Assembly (NCBI GenBank): GCA_035279385.1
Contig: DATEHZ010000126.1
Coordinates: 1-21,370 of the forward strand
From: DATGJX01 sp035279385
GTDB taxonomy: Bacteria > Vulcanimicrobiota > Vulcanimicrobiia > Vulcanimicrobiales > Vulcanimicrobiaceae
Reading direction: 5' to 3'
DNA: 21,370 nt
Under the pieces are notes generated by a model. It was not told the DNA's origin. It saw only the letters and a list, made by a program, of their open reading frames with translations, and searched no databases. Positions 8,083-15,859 of this stretch are shown in pieces. The position numbers and the translations under genes are program-made. Position 1 is the stretch's first letter, and each line of letters begins with the position of its first letter.

Positions 8083-8385
8083 ATGGCCACTGCAAGTCTG
8101 AGCATCAGCGCGGAATCGGGTAACGGCATTCGTGAATATGTCGCCCTCGCGCTCGACGTACTCGACGAAATGGGCATCCGCTATCAGCTCACGCCGATGG
8201 CTACGAACATGGAGGGCGACGTCGAAACGATGTGCAGAGCGCTTGCCGTCATTCACCAGCGCTGCCACGAACGAGGCGCGGCGCGTGTCGGCAGCCTGCT
8301 GAAGATCGATGACCGCGTCGACGTGCCGCAGACGCTCGAGTCGAAAGTCGCGCACGTGGAGCAGATAAGAAAACGCTCCGGGTAG
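8083..8385 (+). CDS. Thiamine-binding protein of the MTH1187/YkoF (UPF0045) family
   Basis: The 100-residue protein has the alternating beta-alpha-beta pattern of the small MTH1187/YkoF-like family: an initial strand ATASLSISAES, a segment DEMGIRYQLTPMATNMEGD, and a terminal helix with KVAHVEQIRKRSG. Family members bind thiamine or related pyrimidines; a binding residue cannot be assigned here. A good ribosome binding site (GGAGGA) precedes the ATG. The gene follows the PaaX gene by 96 bases on the same strand and may be co-transcribed. Its stop codon TAG lies in the loop of a strong hairpin terminator. Confidence 0.8.
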   Translation: MATASLSISAESGNGIREYVALALDVLDEMGIRYQLTPMATNMEGDVETMCRALAVIHQRCHERGAARVGSLLKIDDRVDVPQTLESKVAHVEQIRKRSG

Positions 8386-8401
8386 CCCCGGAGCGTTTTC
8401 T
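8368..8401. terminator. Bidirectional intrinsic terminator
   Basis: A perfect 15-base stem (8368-8382 with 8387-8401, arms AGAAAACGCTCCGGG and complement) closes a four-base loop, TAGC. A-tracts at one base of the stem become T-tracts on either strand, so it can terminate both the plus-strand thiamine-binding gene and the minus-strand receptor gene that converge here. The loop contains the stop codon of the plus-strand gene. Confidence 0.9.
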
Positions 8402-8420
8402 CGTTGCACGTAGTCGCCGT

Positions 8421-11129
8421 TTAGCGGCCGCCGACGTTGTAGTCGATCTGCACGCGCAGCGTCCGGCCTTGGACCGGAATAAGCGGGAACGGAACCGACT
8501 GCGTATAGGTGCCGTATTTATACGAACACGGCGTCCCGGCCGGACTCGACGGGCAATCATACGCTTCTCCCGTCAGAGCGGTGCCGGCGTTCGGCGTGAC
8601 CAGACCACCGAAGTTGTTGGTGTCGAACAAGTTGTACACCGTTGCCTGGAACGAAAGCGGCGACTTCGGAATCGGACGGCGCAGCGTCAGATCCCAGATC
8701 GCGAACGGAGGCTGGAAGTACGTGTTGTTCTTGCCTTGGTAGTTCACACCCAGATGCGCGAACGTGCGATCCGCGAACGTGTACTCGAGAGCCGCATAGC
8801 CCTTGAGGTACGGTACGCAGACCGCGCTTCCGCCGTCGCTGCACTGCTGCACGCCGTTTGCGGGAAGCGCGTAGCTGAGCGGCTTCTTCGATGAATCCTG
8901 CATCGGCAGCGGAATACCGGTGGGCACCGCGCGGTTTGCCGTGACCGACAGGCGATAGCCCCAGCCGACGAGCGGCTCGCGACGCCACGTGAGCATCGCC
9001 AGTTCGCTGGAGAGATTCGCCGCATTCAGCGGCTCGTAAATGACGCTGTAGGGCTGCCCCGTGACGGCCATCGACGAATTCTCGAACACATTGTGCACCT
9101 GCGTATCGATCAAGTCGAGACTCAGGATGCTGCCGTCCCACATGCGCTTGTCGAAGCCGAGATCGGCTTCGTACGCCTTCTCAGGCGAGAGCATGGGGTT
9201 CTTGCCGTTCAGCGCGACGGTTCCGGTTGCACCGGGCGTCGTGTACGCGCTGCCGCTGACGATACCCGCATACGGGAACGTCGTCGACGTGCCCAGCGCC
9301 AAGCGCAGCGATTCGCCGCCGTGCGGCTGGTACGTGAACGCGAGGTGCGGATCGAACGATCCGACCGTGCGCTGGAACGGAACGATTCCCGATACCGTCG
9401 GCGCCCAGCCGTTGAGATACCACCAATTCTGGTACGCACCGGCTTTGAGCGTGAGCTGCCGGCTCAGGGCGAAATCGCCCGTGAGTGAGAGCGTGTTGTA
9501 TTTTTCCATCGTGTTCGGAACTGCCGGCTTCAAACCAACGGGGTTGCCCGCGATGGCGTACGTTTCGTCGCTGTGATAGTCGTAGTTGAACTCGAGCTGA
9601 TTCAAGCCCATCGGATGAATGAACGAGAGCGTCGCACCGCGCAGTTTGTCGGTTTCGACCGTCGTGTATGCGGTGTCTTGGCAGACGTCCATCGTGCCGG
9701 TCGGCAGAACCATCGGCGCACCGAAGGCTTTTTTGCACGCGGCCGGTGCGTTGACGTCGCTCTTCGGATACCACCAGATGCCGTAGTTCGCTTCGCCCGA
9801 ACCGTCGATGATACGCGTGATCGATCCGCCGTACGGACGCACGAGCAGCGTGTTTTCACCGAGCGCCGTACGGAACTGTCCGGTAAAGAGCGGCATGTTG
9901 TTCGAGACCGCGGATCCCGGATAGAAGAACAGACCGTTGATCTTCTGTCCCGCCATGCCGGCGTATTGCGGATTCGTGCACTCCTGGTGCTGCGTTGCGC
10001 CGCTGCCCAGCGTGAGGCAGTTCACGACCGTGATGTTGGGCGCCAGCAGACCGTACGCGCTGCCTTGCGGATTGTATCCCGCCTGCGAACCCAGGAAACC
10101 GAACTCGAACGAGGTCGTGGGCGAGAAATCCCACTTCGCTTTGAGCAGTTCACCTTTGTTGTACTGGCCGCCGCCGAGATCGCCGCAGAACGACACGGTG
10201 GCCGTGGCTCCGGGCGTATTCCACGTCTTCTTGTTGTCTGCGTTGAGCACGCAGCCGTAGGTGCCGGTGAACGGCGTGTTGATGCCGGCCGTTCCCAAAC
10301 CCGCCACGTACGAAAGTTTCCCGATGCTGCCGCTGTAGAGCGCGTTGCTGTAGCTGCCGGCGAGCGAATCCATGCCCGTCACCAAATGATACGCGCCGTT
10401 CTTCGTGTAGCCCGGCGTCGAGATGTTGATCGTGCCGCCGACGGCGGTGCCGGCGAACGGCGTCGTGTTGCCCGGTCCGAGCTGCGCTTCGACGTTGCCC
10501 ACCAAAAACGAATTGAAGAACTGCGAGAACCAGACGCCGTAGCGGCCGATCGAAACGGGGTGACCGTCGACGAGCACCTGCGTTTCGTAGCCCTGCGCGC
10601 CTGCAACCGTGAAGCTGGTGTTCGGCGAGCTCGAGCCTTTCTCGATGTCCGCACCGGGAATGCGCTCGACGACGTCGTTGATTTGCGGCGACGCGAGATT
10701 CGCAAACTCTTGCCGTCCGACGATCGCGATCGCCGCGGCTCCGGTGTTGATCGAGCTGCGCGCGGAGGTCGTTACGCGCGCGATCGTTTTGAGCGACCCG
10801 AGGTCGGCCTGCTGCATGGTGACGTCAACGGGAAGATTCCCACCCGCGAGCACCGTCAAATCGGTCTGCGTCGCAGAAAGAAATCCGCCTTTGCTCGCGT
10901 CCAAGCGGTAGAGTCCGGCGGGAAGCGTCATGGTAAATTTTCCGGCTGCATCCGTCGATGTTTGCCGCGCCACGGGGCCGCTGGCGATAATCGACGCGTT
11001 CGCAATCGGTGCGCCCGAAGTCGCGTGCACCGTGCCGGTGAGTGTGCCCGTGTTTTCTGCGGCGCCCGCGACCGACGGAACGATCAAGATCGCCGCCAGC
11101 ACCGCAAACATCAAAAGGCGTAGGTTCAT
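8421..11129 (-). CDS. TonB-dependent outer-membrane receptor with N-terminal carboxypeptidase-regulatory-like domain
   Basis: The 902-residue protein begins at ATG 11129 with AAAAGGA five bases upstream; the ATG at 11135 would be too close to that site. A signal peptide of about 23 residues ends at VAGA. A CarboxypepD_reg-like beta-sandwich follows (about 27-100: GTLTGTVHATSGAPIANASI, GLYRLDASK). Next come a plug domain (about 115-250, with NDVVERIPG, TQVLVDGHPV, GTAVGGTINIS) and a long beta-barrel. Ten cysteines fall into five close pairs in the barrel, probably disulfides in surface loops. The C-terminus (VQIDYNVGGR) lacks a final aromatic residue. It should import a substrate across the outer membrane with TonB energy. 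Lying inside the aromatic island, it may bring in the pathway substrate or a metal; neither is shown. Confidence 0.9.
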   Translation of the reverse strand: MNLRLLMFAVLAAILIVPSVAGAAENTGTLTGTVHATSGAPIANASIIASGPVARQTSTDAAGKFTMTLPAGLYRLDASKGGFLSATQTDLTVLAGGNLPVDVTMQQADLGSLKTIARVTTSARSSINTGAAAIAIVGRQEFANLASPQINDVVERIPGADIEKGSSSPNTSFTVAGAQGYETQVLVDGHPVSIGRYGVWFSQFFNSFLVGNVEAQLGPGNTTPFAGTAVGGTINISTPGYTKNGAYHLVTGMDSLAGSYSNALYSGSIGKLSYVAGLGTAGINTPFTGTYGCVLNADNKKTWNTPGATATVSFCGDLGGGQYNKGELLKAKWDFSPTTSFEFGFLGSQAGYNPQGSAYGLLAPNITVVNCLTLGSGATQHQECTNPQYAGMAGQKINGLFFYPGSAVSNNMPLFTGQFRTALGENTLLVRPYGGSITRIIDGSGEANYGIWWYPKSDVNAPAACKKAFGAPMVLPTGTMDVCQDTAYTTVETDKLRGATLSFIHPMGLNQLEFNYDYHSDETYAIAGNPVGLKPAVPNTMEKYNTLSLTGDFALSRQLTLKAGAYQNWWYLNGWAPTVSGIVPFQRTVGSFDPHLAFTYQPHGGESLRLALGTSTTFPYAGIVSGSAYTTPGATGTVALNGKNPMLSPEKAYEADLGFDKRMWDGSILSLDLIDTQVHNVFENSSMAVTGQPYSVIYEPLNAANLSSELAMLTWRREPLVGWGYRLSVTANRAVPTGIPLPMQDSSKKPLSYALPANGVQQCSDGGSAVCVPYLKGYAALEYTFADRTFAHLGVNYQGKNNTYFQPPFAIWDLTLRRPIPKSPLSFQATVYNLFDTNNFGGLVTPNAGTALTGEAYDCPSSPAGTPCSYKYGTYTQSVPFPLIPVQGRTLRVQIDYNVGGR

Positions 11130-11147
11130 AACCATCCTTTTCAAAGT

Positions 11148-11178
11148 AAAAAGAACCGGCCTCGGAGACGAAGCCGGT
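11148..11178 (-). terminator. Intrinsic terminator or attenuator between the paaH-paaJ-aldehyde dehydrogenase operon and the receptor
   Basis: Read on the minus strand, ACCGGCTTCG pairs with CGAGGCCGGT around TCTC (one U-G wobble), followed by TCTTTTT. It ends the minus-strand operon whose last gene stops at 11221. The T-run ends only about 18 bases before the receptor ATG at 11129, so any transcript of the receptor starting further upstream must pass through it. Confidence 0.75.
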
Positions 11179-11220
11179 CGTTCACGTTGTCGCGCGGGCC
11201 GCGCGGGACCTTGTGGATAG

Positions 11221-11556
11221 TTAGTCTTCGCCCTCGTGCAGGTGCAGATGGCACCCGTCTTCCGCATCCGCAAGTACTTGGCGGGCTTCGGCGAGCATGG
11301 CTGCGGAGATCGGCGGCGTCTCCTCGACGCTCCCGTCGGCGGCGAGGAAGTCGGCTTCGCTCCAATCCTCCCACGTTTCTAAGGGAGTTCCCTCGACTTG
11401 CGCGGGAAACCGCACGCAGAATCCTTCTTCGAGATGGAGCCCGACGACCGTGACCGACGTGCCGCGCGCGAAGTACGTGCCGTCTTTCCACAGCGTCCCG
11501 TACGTGGTTTGGTAGCGCTGGCCGATCTTCAATGGTTCGATCGTCTCATGCTCCAA
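11221..11556 (-). CDS. Hypothetical small acidic protein with His-rich tail
   Basis: The frame gives about 111 residues if it starts at TTG 11556, which overlaps the aldehyde dehydrogenase end by 11 bases; TTG 11532 is an alternative. No ATG lies in a suitable place, and no clear ribosome binding site was seen. The N-terminal half looks like a small beta-barrel (GQRYQTTYGTLWKDGTYFARGTSVTVVG...GFCVRFPAQVEG). It is followed by acidic helical sequence and a C-terminal CHLHLHEGED that could bind metal. I recognise no family. Continuous overlap with the operon and the terminator just downstream support it as a real gene. Confidence 0.6.
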   Translation of the reverse strand: MEHETIEPLKIGQRYQTTYGTLWKDGTYFARGTSVTVVGLHLEEGFCVRFPAQVEGTPLETWEDWSEADFLAADGSVEETPPISAAMLAEARQVLADAEDGCHLHLHEGED

Positions 11557-13039
11557 ATGGGTTAATCGGTTTTTCGCCGACGTACGTAAGGACGCTCTTC
11601 GTCTCCGAGTACAGCGCCATCGTTTCGGAGCCGAGTTCGCGCCCGTAGCCGGATTGCTTATAGCCGCCGAACGGCACGCCCGGAAAAACGGCGTACGGCG
11701 TATTGATGGCCACCGTACCGCTGCGAAGCGCCGCCGCAACGCGGTTCGCGCGCCCGATGTTCTGCGTCCATACGCTCGCGGAAAGCCCGTACTCCGAGTC
11801 GTTGGCGAGCGCGATCGCATGCGCTTCGTCTTTGAAGCGCACGAACGTCACGACCGGTCCGAAGATTTCTTCGCGGGCGATGCGGTGCGCGGGCTGCGCT
11901 TCGTACCCGGTCGCCGCCCAGAACCAGCCGCGCTCGAAATCGCTGCCGAGATGCGCAGGTTCGCCGCCGAAGAGTTTGGTGGCGCCCTCGCTCTCGCCAA
12001 TCTCGCAATAGTTGCGGATCTTCTCGAGCTGCTCGCGCATCGTGATCGCGCCGATCTGCGTTTGCGGATCTTCCGGATTGCCGACGCGCAGTCTCTGTGC
12101 TTTCTCGCGGAACGTTGCAATAAAATCGTCGGCGATGCTCTCGTGCAGCAACACGCGCGAGCGCGCTTCGCACGTTTGCCCCGCATTGTAGAAAATGCCG
12201 TACAGCGCGCCGTTCACCGCTTGCTCGACGCCCGCGTCGTCAAAAACGATCGACGGCGACTTTCCGCCGAGTTCGAGCGTAACGCGCTTGACCGTTTGCG
12301 CCGCCGTCGCGGCGACGCGTTTGCCGGTCGCCGTGCTTCCGGTGAAGGCGATCTTGTCGATGCCCGGATGCTCCACGATCGCCTGGCCGAGATCGGTGGT
12401 CGAACCGGTGAGCACGTTGAGCACGCCCTCGGGTAAGCCGGCTTCGAGCGCGATTTTGCCGAGTTCGATTGCCGTGAGCGGGGTCGAGGGCGCAGGCTTG
12501 AGCACGATCGTGCAGCCCGCGGCGAGCGCCGGCGCAACTTTCCAGGACGCGAGCAGCAGCGGGAAGTTCCACGGAACGATGGCGCCCACGACGCCGACCG
12601 GCTCGCGTACCGTGTAGGCGAGGTAGCCCGGCATCGGCGCAGGCAAGGTGCTGCCGTAATTCTTGGTCGCGGCGCCTGCGTAGAATTCGAAGCAGTCCAC
12701 GATTGCGCCGAGTTCGCCTTTGGCCGTGGAGAGCGGCTTGCCGTTGTCGCGCACTTCGAGCATCAGCAGATCGTTCGCGCGCTCCGCAATCAGCTGCGCC
12801 ATCTTGTAGATGATCTTTGCGCGGCGCGACGCAGCCATCGTAGCCCATTTTCCGGTTTCAAATGCGGCGCGCGCCGTCTTTACCGCGCGATCGACGTCCG
12901 CCGCGCCCGCGTTCGCGACGTCCGCGAGTGCGGCTCCCGTTGCCGGATTGAGATTTTCGTACGTCGCACCGCTTTGCGCGTCGACCCACTCTTTACCGAT
13001 GAGCAGCTGCGTTTTGGTGCCCGGTGCAGTTGCGGTCAT
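11546..13039 (-). CDS. NAD(P)-dependent aldehyde dehydrogenase
   Basis: The 497-residue enzyme has the classical ALDH fold. The visible active-site residues are N158 in VPWNFP, E256 in LELGGKSP and the nucleophile C290 in NAGQTCEA. The FTGSTATGK nucleotide-binding segment and the EEIFGPV and PFGGYKQSGYGRE motifs are also present. It oxidises an aldehyde to an acid and appears closest to the betaine/phenylacetaldehyde-type ALDHs rather than to PaaZ or BoxD. It may oxidise the ring-opened semialdehyde or feed phenylacetaldehyde into the pathway; sequence does not decide. The start ATG 13039 overlaps the thiolase stop as ATGA, and GGCGGAG lies immediately upstream. An in-frame extension to 13252 is only thiolase antiphase sequence. 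Confidence 0.9.
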   Translation of the reverse strand: MTATAPGTKTQLLIGKEWVDAQSGATYENLNPATGAALADVANAGAADVDRAVKTARAAFETGKWATMAASRRAKIIYKMAQLIAERANDLLMLEVRDNGKPLSTAKGELGAIVDCFEFYAGAATKNYGSTLPAPMPGYLAYTVREPVGVVGAIVPWNFPLLLASWKVAPALAAGCTIVLKPAPSTPLTAIELGKIALEAGLPEGVLNVLTGSTTDLGQAIVEHPGIDKIAFTGSTATGKRVAATAAQTVKRVTLELGGKSPSIVFDDAGVEQAVNGALYGIFYNAGQTCEARSRVLLHESIADDFIATFREKAQRLRVGNPEDPQTQIGAITMREQLEKIRNYCEIGESEGATKLFGGEPAHLGSDFERGWFWAATGYEAQPAHRIAREEIFGPVVTFVRFKDEAHAIALANDSEYGLSASVWTQNIGRANRVAAALRSGTVAINTPYAVFPGVPFGGYKQSGYGRELGSETMALYSETKSVLTYVGEKPINPFGA

Positions 13040-14223
13040 ACTCCGCCGTCCAGCCTTTCGAAAATGGTCGTTATACCTTGGCCCACGCCGATGCACATCG
13101 TCGCCAGGCCGTATCTGCCGCCGCGGCGCCGCAATTCGTGCAGCAGCGTCGTGGCGATTCGCGCGCCGCTCGCGCCGAGCGGATGCCCGAGCGCGATCGC
13201 TCCGCCGTTGACGTTCGCCTTTGCCGGATCGATTTCCAGGTCGCGCAAGCACGCGATGGACTGCGCGGCGAAGGCTTCATTGATCTCTACCAAGTCGATC
13301 TCGTTCATGCGCAAGCCGGCTCGCTCGAGCGCTTTGCGGCTTGCCGGTATCGGTCCCAGTCCCATCACGTCGGGATGCACGCCCGCTACCCCCGTGCTGA
13401 CGATTCTTGCCAGCGCTCGCAGGCCCAAACGTTTTGCCGCGGACGCCTCGCAGAGCAGCACCGCCGACGCGCCGTCGTTGATGCCCGACGAGTTGCCCGC
13501 CGTCACGGTACCGTCTTTTTTGAATGCCGGTTTGAGCTGGGCCAGCTTTTCGAACGTGGTATCGGGACGCGGATGCTCGTCGGCGCGCACATCGCCGACC
13601 GGCACGATCTCATCGTCGAACGCGCGCCGCTCCACCGCCGCCTTGGTGCGCTGCTGCGACTCGAGCGCGAAGCGATCTTGCTCTTCCCTCGTGATACCGT
13701 ATTGCTCGGCAACTTTTTCGGCGGTTTCTCCGAGCGAGATCGGCGGATAGATCTCCTTCATGCGCGGGTTGATCATGCGCCATCCGATCGTCGTGTCCCA
13801 CAGGTGCGACGGACGTTCGAACGGTTTTTCCGCTTTGAGCTGCACGAAGGGCGCGCGCGTCATCGATTCTACGCCGCCGGCAATCATCACGTCGCCGTCG
13901 CCCCATGCAATGGCTTGCGCGGCGGAATTGATCGCTTGCAGACTGCTGCCGCAAAGCCGGTTGACCGTGGCACCCGGAACCTCGACGGGCAGCCCCGCCA
14001 GCAAGACCGCCATGCGCGCGACGTTGCGATTGTCCTCGCCGCTTTGGTTCGCGGCACCGAGCAGCACGTCGTCGACGCGCGCCGGATCGACGGCGCTGCG
14101 CTCGACGAGCGCTTTTATGACGGCGGCCGCAAGATCGTCGGGGCGCACGTGCGCGAGCGCGCCGCCGTATCGCCCGATCGGCGTGCGCACCGCGTCGACG
14201 ACCACGACCTCACGCTCCCGCAT
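13036..14223 (-). CDS. paaJ: 3-oxoadipyl-CoA/acetyl-CoA C-acyltransferase (PaaJ/PcaF-type thiolase)
   Basis: The 395-residue thiolase has the nucleophile C91 in NRLCGSS, the NEAFAAQ segment, H347 in GHPLG and the acid C377 in MCIGVGQG. It resembles E. coli PaaJ closely from memory, notably in VRTPIGRYGGAL, GEDNRNVARMA, GGVESMTRAPFV and DTTIGWR. PaaJ and PcaF cleave 3-oxoadipyl-CoA to succinyl-CoA and acetyl-CoA, the last step of phenylacetate or beta-ketoadipate breakdown. The ATG at 14223 overlaps the upstream dehydrogenase by 14 bases, and the stop overlaps the ALDH start. A general acetoacetyl-CoA thiolase role cannot be excluded. Confidence 0.88.
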   Translation of the reverse strand: MREREVVVVDAVRTPIGRYGGALAHVRPDDLAAAVIKALVERSAVDPARVDDVLLGAANQSGEDNRNVARMAVLLAGLPVEVPGATVNRLCGSSLQAINSAAQAIAWGDGDVMIAGGVESMTRAPFVQLKAEKPFERPSHLWDTTIGWRMINPRMKEIYPPISLGETAEKVAEQYGITREEQDRFALESQQRTKAAVERRAFDDEIVPVGDVRADEHPRPDTTFEKLAQLKPAFKKDGTVTAGNSSGINDGASAVLLCEASAAKRLGLRALARIVSTGVAGVHPDVMGLGPIPASRKALERAGLRMNEIDLVEINEAFAAQSIACLRDLEIDPAKANVNGGAIALGHPLGASGARIATTLLHELRRRGGRYGLATMCIGVGQGITTIFERLDGGV

Positions 14224-15793
14224 CGACCGGTTCCTCGTCTTGCTGCGCGTCGAGCACCCACAGCGCCCTGCTCGGGCCGAATGCCGCACCGTCTTGGACC
14301 GCGAGGCGCTGCAATATGCGGCGCACGCGATCGCCGCCGATCTCCTGCCCCCATTCGATTGGGCCGCGAGGATAATTCGTTCCAAGTTGCATTGCGAGAT
14401 CGACGTCCTGCGGGCTCGCGATCTCCTCCTGCACCACGTACACCGCCTCGTTCACGATCGACCCGACGGTGCGCCCCAGGAAAAGACCTGCACGATCTTC
14501 GACCAGCACGACGCCGCAGCCGATGCTCTCGAACAGATCTTGGGCCACTTCGAGTGCGTCGTCGGAGGTTTCGTCGGCATCGACGATCTCGACGACGCGC
14601 TGATGCTCGAGCGAGCTGAGGATTCCGTATCCGACTACGCGCTCGGGATGCTTCAAACGCCTGGCGAGCAGACCGCGCAGATCGGTCGCATAGGCGTCGA
14701 CGAAGATGACCGTCTCCGCCGCCAGCTTTTCGTCGAGTTTTTCGATGAGGCTCGCGCGATCCGACGCGCCGTCTCCGACGTCGAAGACGATCGTTGCGTC
14801 ATCCGGGATGTCGTCTATCGTCTCTTCGTCTTCCCACAGTTGCACGCCGGCGTACGCATGCGGCAGCCGCTCGTTCATTTCCGCCGCAACGCCCGCGTAC
14901 CCGAGCACCACGATGCGTTCGTCGCGATTGAGTTCTGCGGGCGGCTTCGGCGGTGCATCGTCGTGCGCGCGAGCGCCGTGCGAATAGTCGTAAAAACCCG
15001 CGCCGCTCTTACGGCCCAAACGGTTCTGTGCGACCATCCGGCGCTGAATCTCCGCGGGCTCGAAGCGGTCTTCGCCCGTTCGATCGTATACCGACTCGGA
15101 GGTTGCGAGGTTCACGTCCATCCCGATGAGATCGATCAGTTCGAACGGGCCCATGCGAAAGCCCGCGCCCCGCGCGAGCCGATCGAGATCGTCCATCGGC
15201 GCGACGCCGGCTTCGTACGCACGCATCGCCTGCAAATAATACGGCCGCGCAACGCGATTGACGATAAAGCCCGGGGTGTCGGCGGCAAGCACCGCGGTCT
15301 TGCCCAGACGCTCGACGATCGATCGCGCGCGTTCGACCGCGTCGTCTCCGGTCTCTTGTCCGCGCACGATCTCGACCAGTTTCATCGCCGCCGGGGGATT
15401 GAAAAAATGCAGTCCGACAACGCGCTGCGGATTGGACACGCCTTCCGCAATCTCGCTCACGGAAAGCGACGAGGTGTTCGTGGCAAGCAGCGTGCGTTCG
15501 TCGAAGAACTTCGTCATCTGCGCGAAAACCTCGCGCTTGAGATCCAAACGCTCGGGTACCGCTTCGATGACGGCATCGGCGCTCGTTCCGGCTTGCAATG
15601 CCGAATAGTACGCAACCCGCGAAGGCGCGTCCGGTTTGTCGGCGCGCTCTGCGTCTTTGGCGATTCGCTGTTTCGCTCGGTCGGCCGCATTCGAATCGGG
15701 CTCGACGAGATCCACGTCAAAGCCGGCCGCTGCGGCCACGAAGGCGATTCCGGCACCCATCGCGCCGCCGCCGATGACGACGATTTTGCTCAT
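14210..15793 (-). CDS. paaH: 3-hydroxyacyl-CoA dehydrogenase with duplicated domains (PaaH-type)
   Basis: The 527-residue enzyme has an N-terminal Rossmann fold (IVVIGGGAMGAGIA) and the catalytic-His region VVGLHFFNPP. A first 3HCDH C-terminal domain (GFIVNRVARPYYLQAMRAYE...GPFELIDLIG) is followed by a second, divergent Rossmann-like part (ERIVVLGYAG) and a second C-terminal domain (GLFLGRTVGSIVNEA, NYPRGPIEWG). This duplication is the PaaH/HbdA-like architecture. It would oxidise 3-hydroxyadipyl-CoA to 3-oxoadipyl-CoA, feeding the overlapping thiolase. It is the first gene of the minus-strand operon. ATG 15793 was preferred to GTG 15802; the ribosome binding site is weak either way. Confidence 0.88.
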   Translation of the reverse strand: MSKIVVIGGGAMGAGIAFVAAAAGFDVDLVEPDSNAADRAKQRIAKDAERADKPDAPSRVAYYSALQAGTSADAVIEAVPERLDLKREVFAQMTKFFDERTLLATNTSSLSVSEIAEGVSNPQRVVGLHFFNPPAAMKLVEIVRGQETGDDAVERARSIVERLGKTAVLAADTPGFIVNRVARPYYLQAMRAYEAGVAPMDDLDRLARGAGFRMGPFELIDLIGMDVNLATSESVYDRTGEDRFEPAEIQRRMVAQNRLGRKSGAGFYDYSHGARAHDDAPPKPPAELNRDERIVVLGYAGVAAEMNERLPHAYAGVQLWEDEETIDDIPDDATIVFDVGDGASDRASLIEKLDEKLAAETVIFVDAYATDLRGLLARRLKHPERVVGYGILSSLEHQRVVEIVDADETSDDALEVAQDLFESIGCGVVLVEDRAGLFLGRTVGSIVNEAVYVVQEEIASPQDVDLAMQLGTNYPRGPIEWGQEIGGDRVRRILQRLAVQDGAAFGPSRALWVLDAQQDEEPVDAGA

Positions 15794-15820
15794 CGCGGCC
15801 ACTCATTACGCGAGGATGAA

Positions 15821-15832
15821 GCGGGTACCCGC
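15821..15832. promoter_or_regulatory. Perfect 12-base palindrome in the paaH/NUDIX divergent spacer
   Basis: GCGGGTACCCGC is a perfect palindrome in the 66-base spacer between two divergent genes. It could be an operator that controls one or both. The regulator is unknown, and GC-rich palindromes of this length do occur by chance. Confidence 0.35.
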
Positions 15833-15859
15833 CGTTCGGCCTGCGAATGTGCGGCGCCG

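Noticed and set aside
9573..11123. 516-codon plus-strand open frame inside the receptor gene
   Set aside because: It is antisense to a well-supported receptor, has Arg/Val-rich composition typical of GC-rich shadow frames, and shows no recognisable domain.
11191..11207. CGCGCGGG direct repeat between the small His-tailed gene and the receptor
   Set aside because: Two low-complexity GC octamers in GC-rich DNA are expected by chance; no supporting promoter or second copy was seen.
11130..11273. Extension of the receptor N-terminus upstream of the signal peptide
   Set aside because: It would cross the intrinsic terminator and put about 48 residues before a clear signal peptide that has its own ribosome binding site.
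13024..14619. 531-codon plus-strand frame over the thiolase and paaH ends
   Set aside because: Antisense to two genes with intact catalytic motifs; no domain is visible and the composition is that of a shadow frame.
13760..15859. About 700-codon upstream extension of the NUDIX frame
   Set aside because: It lies antisense to the thiolase and paaH genes; the NUDIX fold begins at ATG 15860, so the extension is a shadow.
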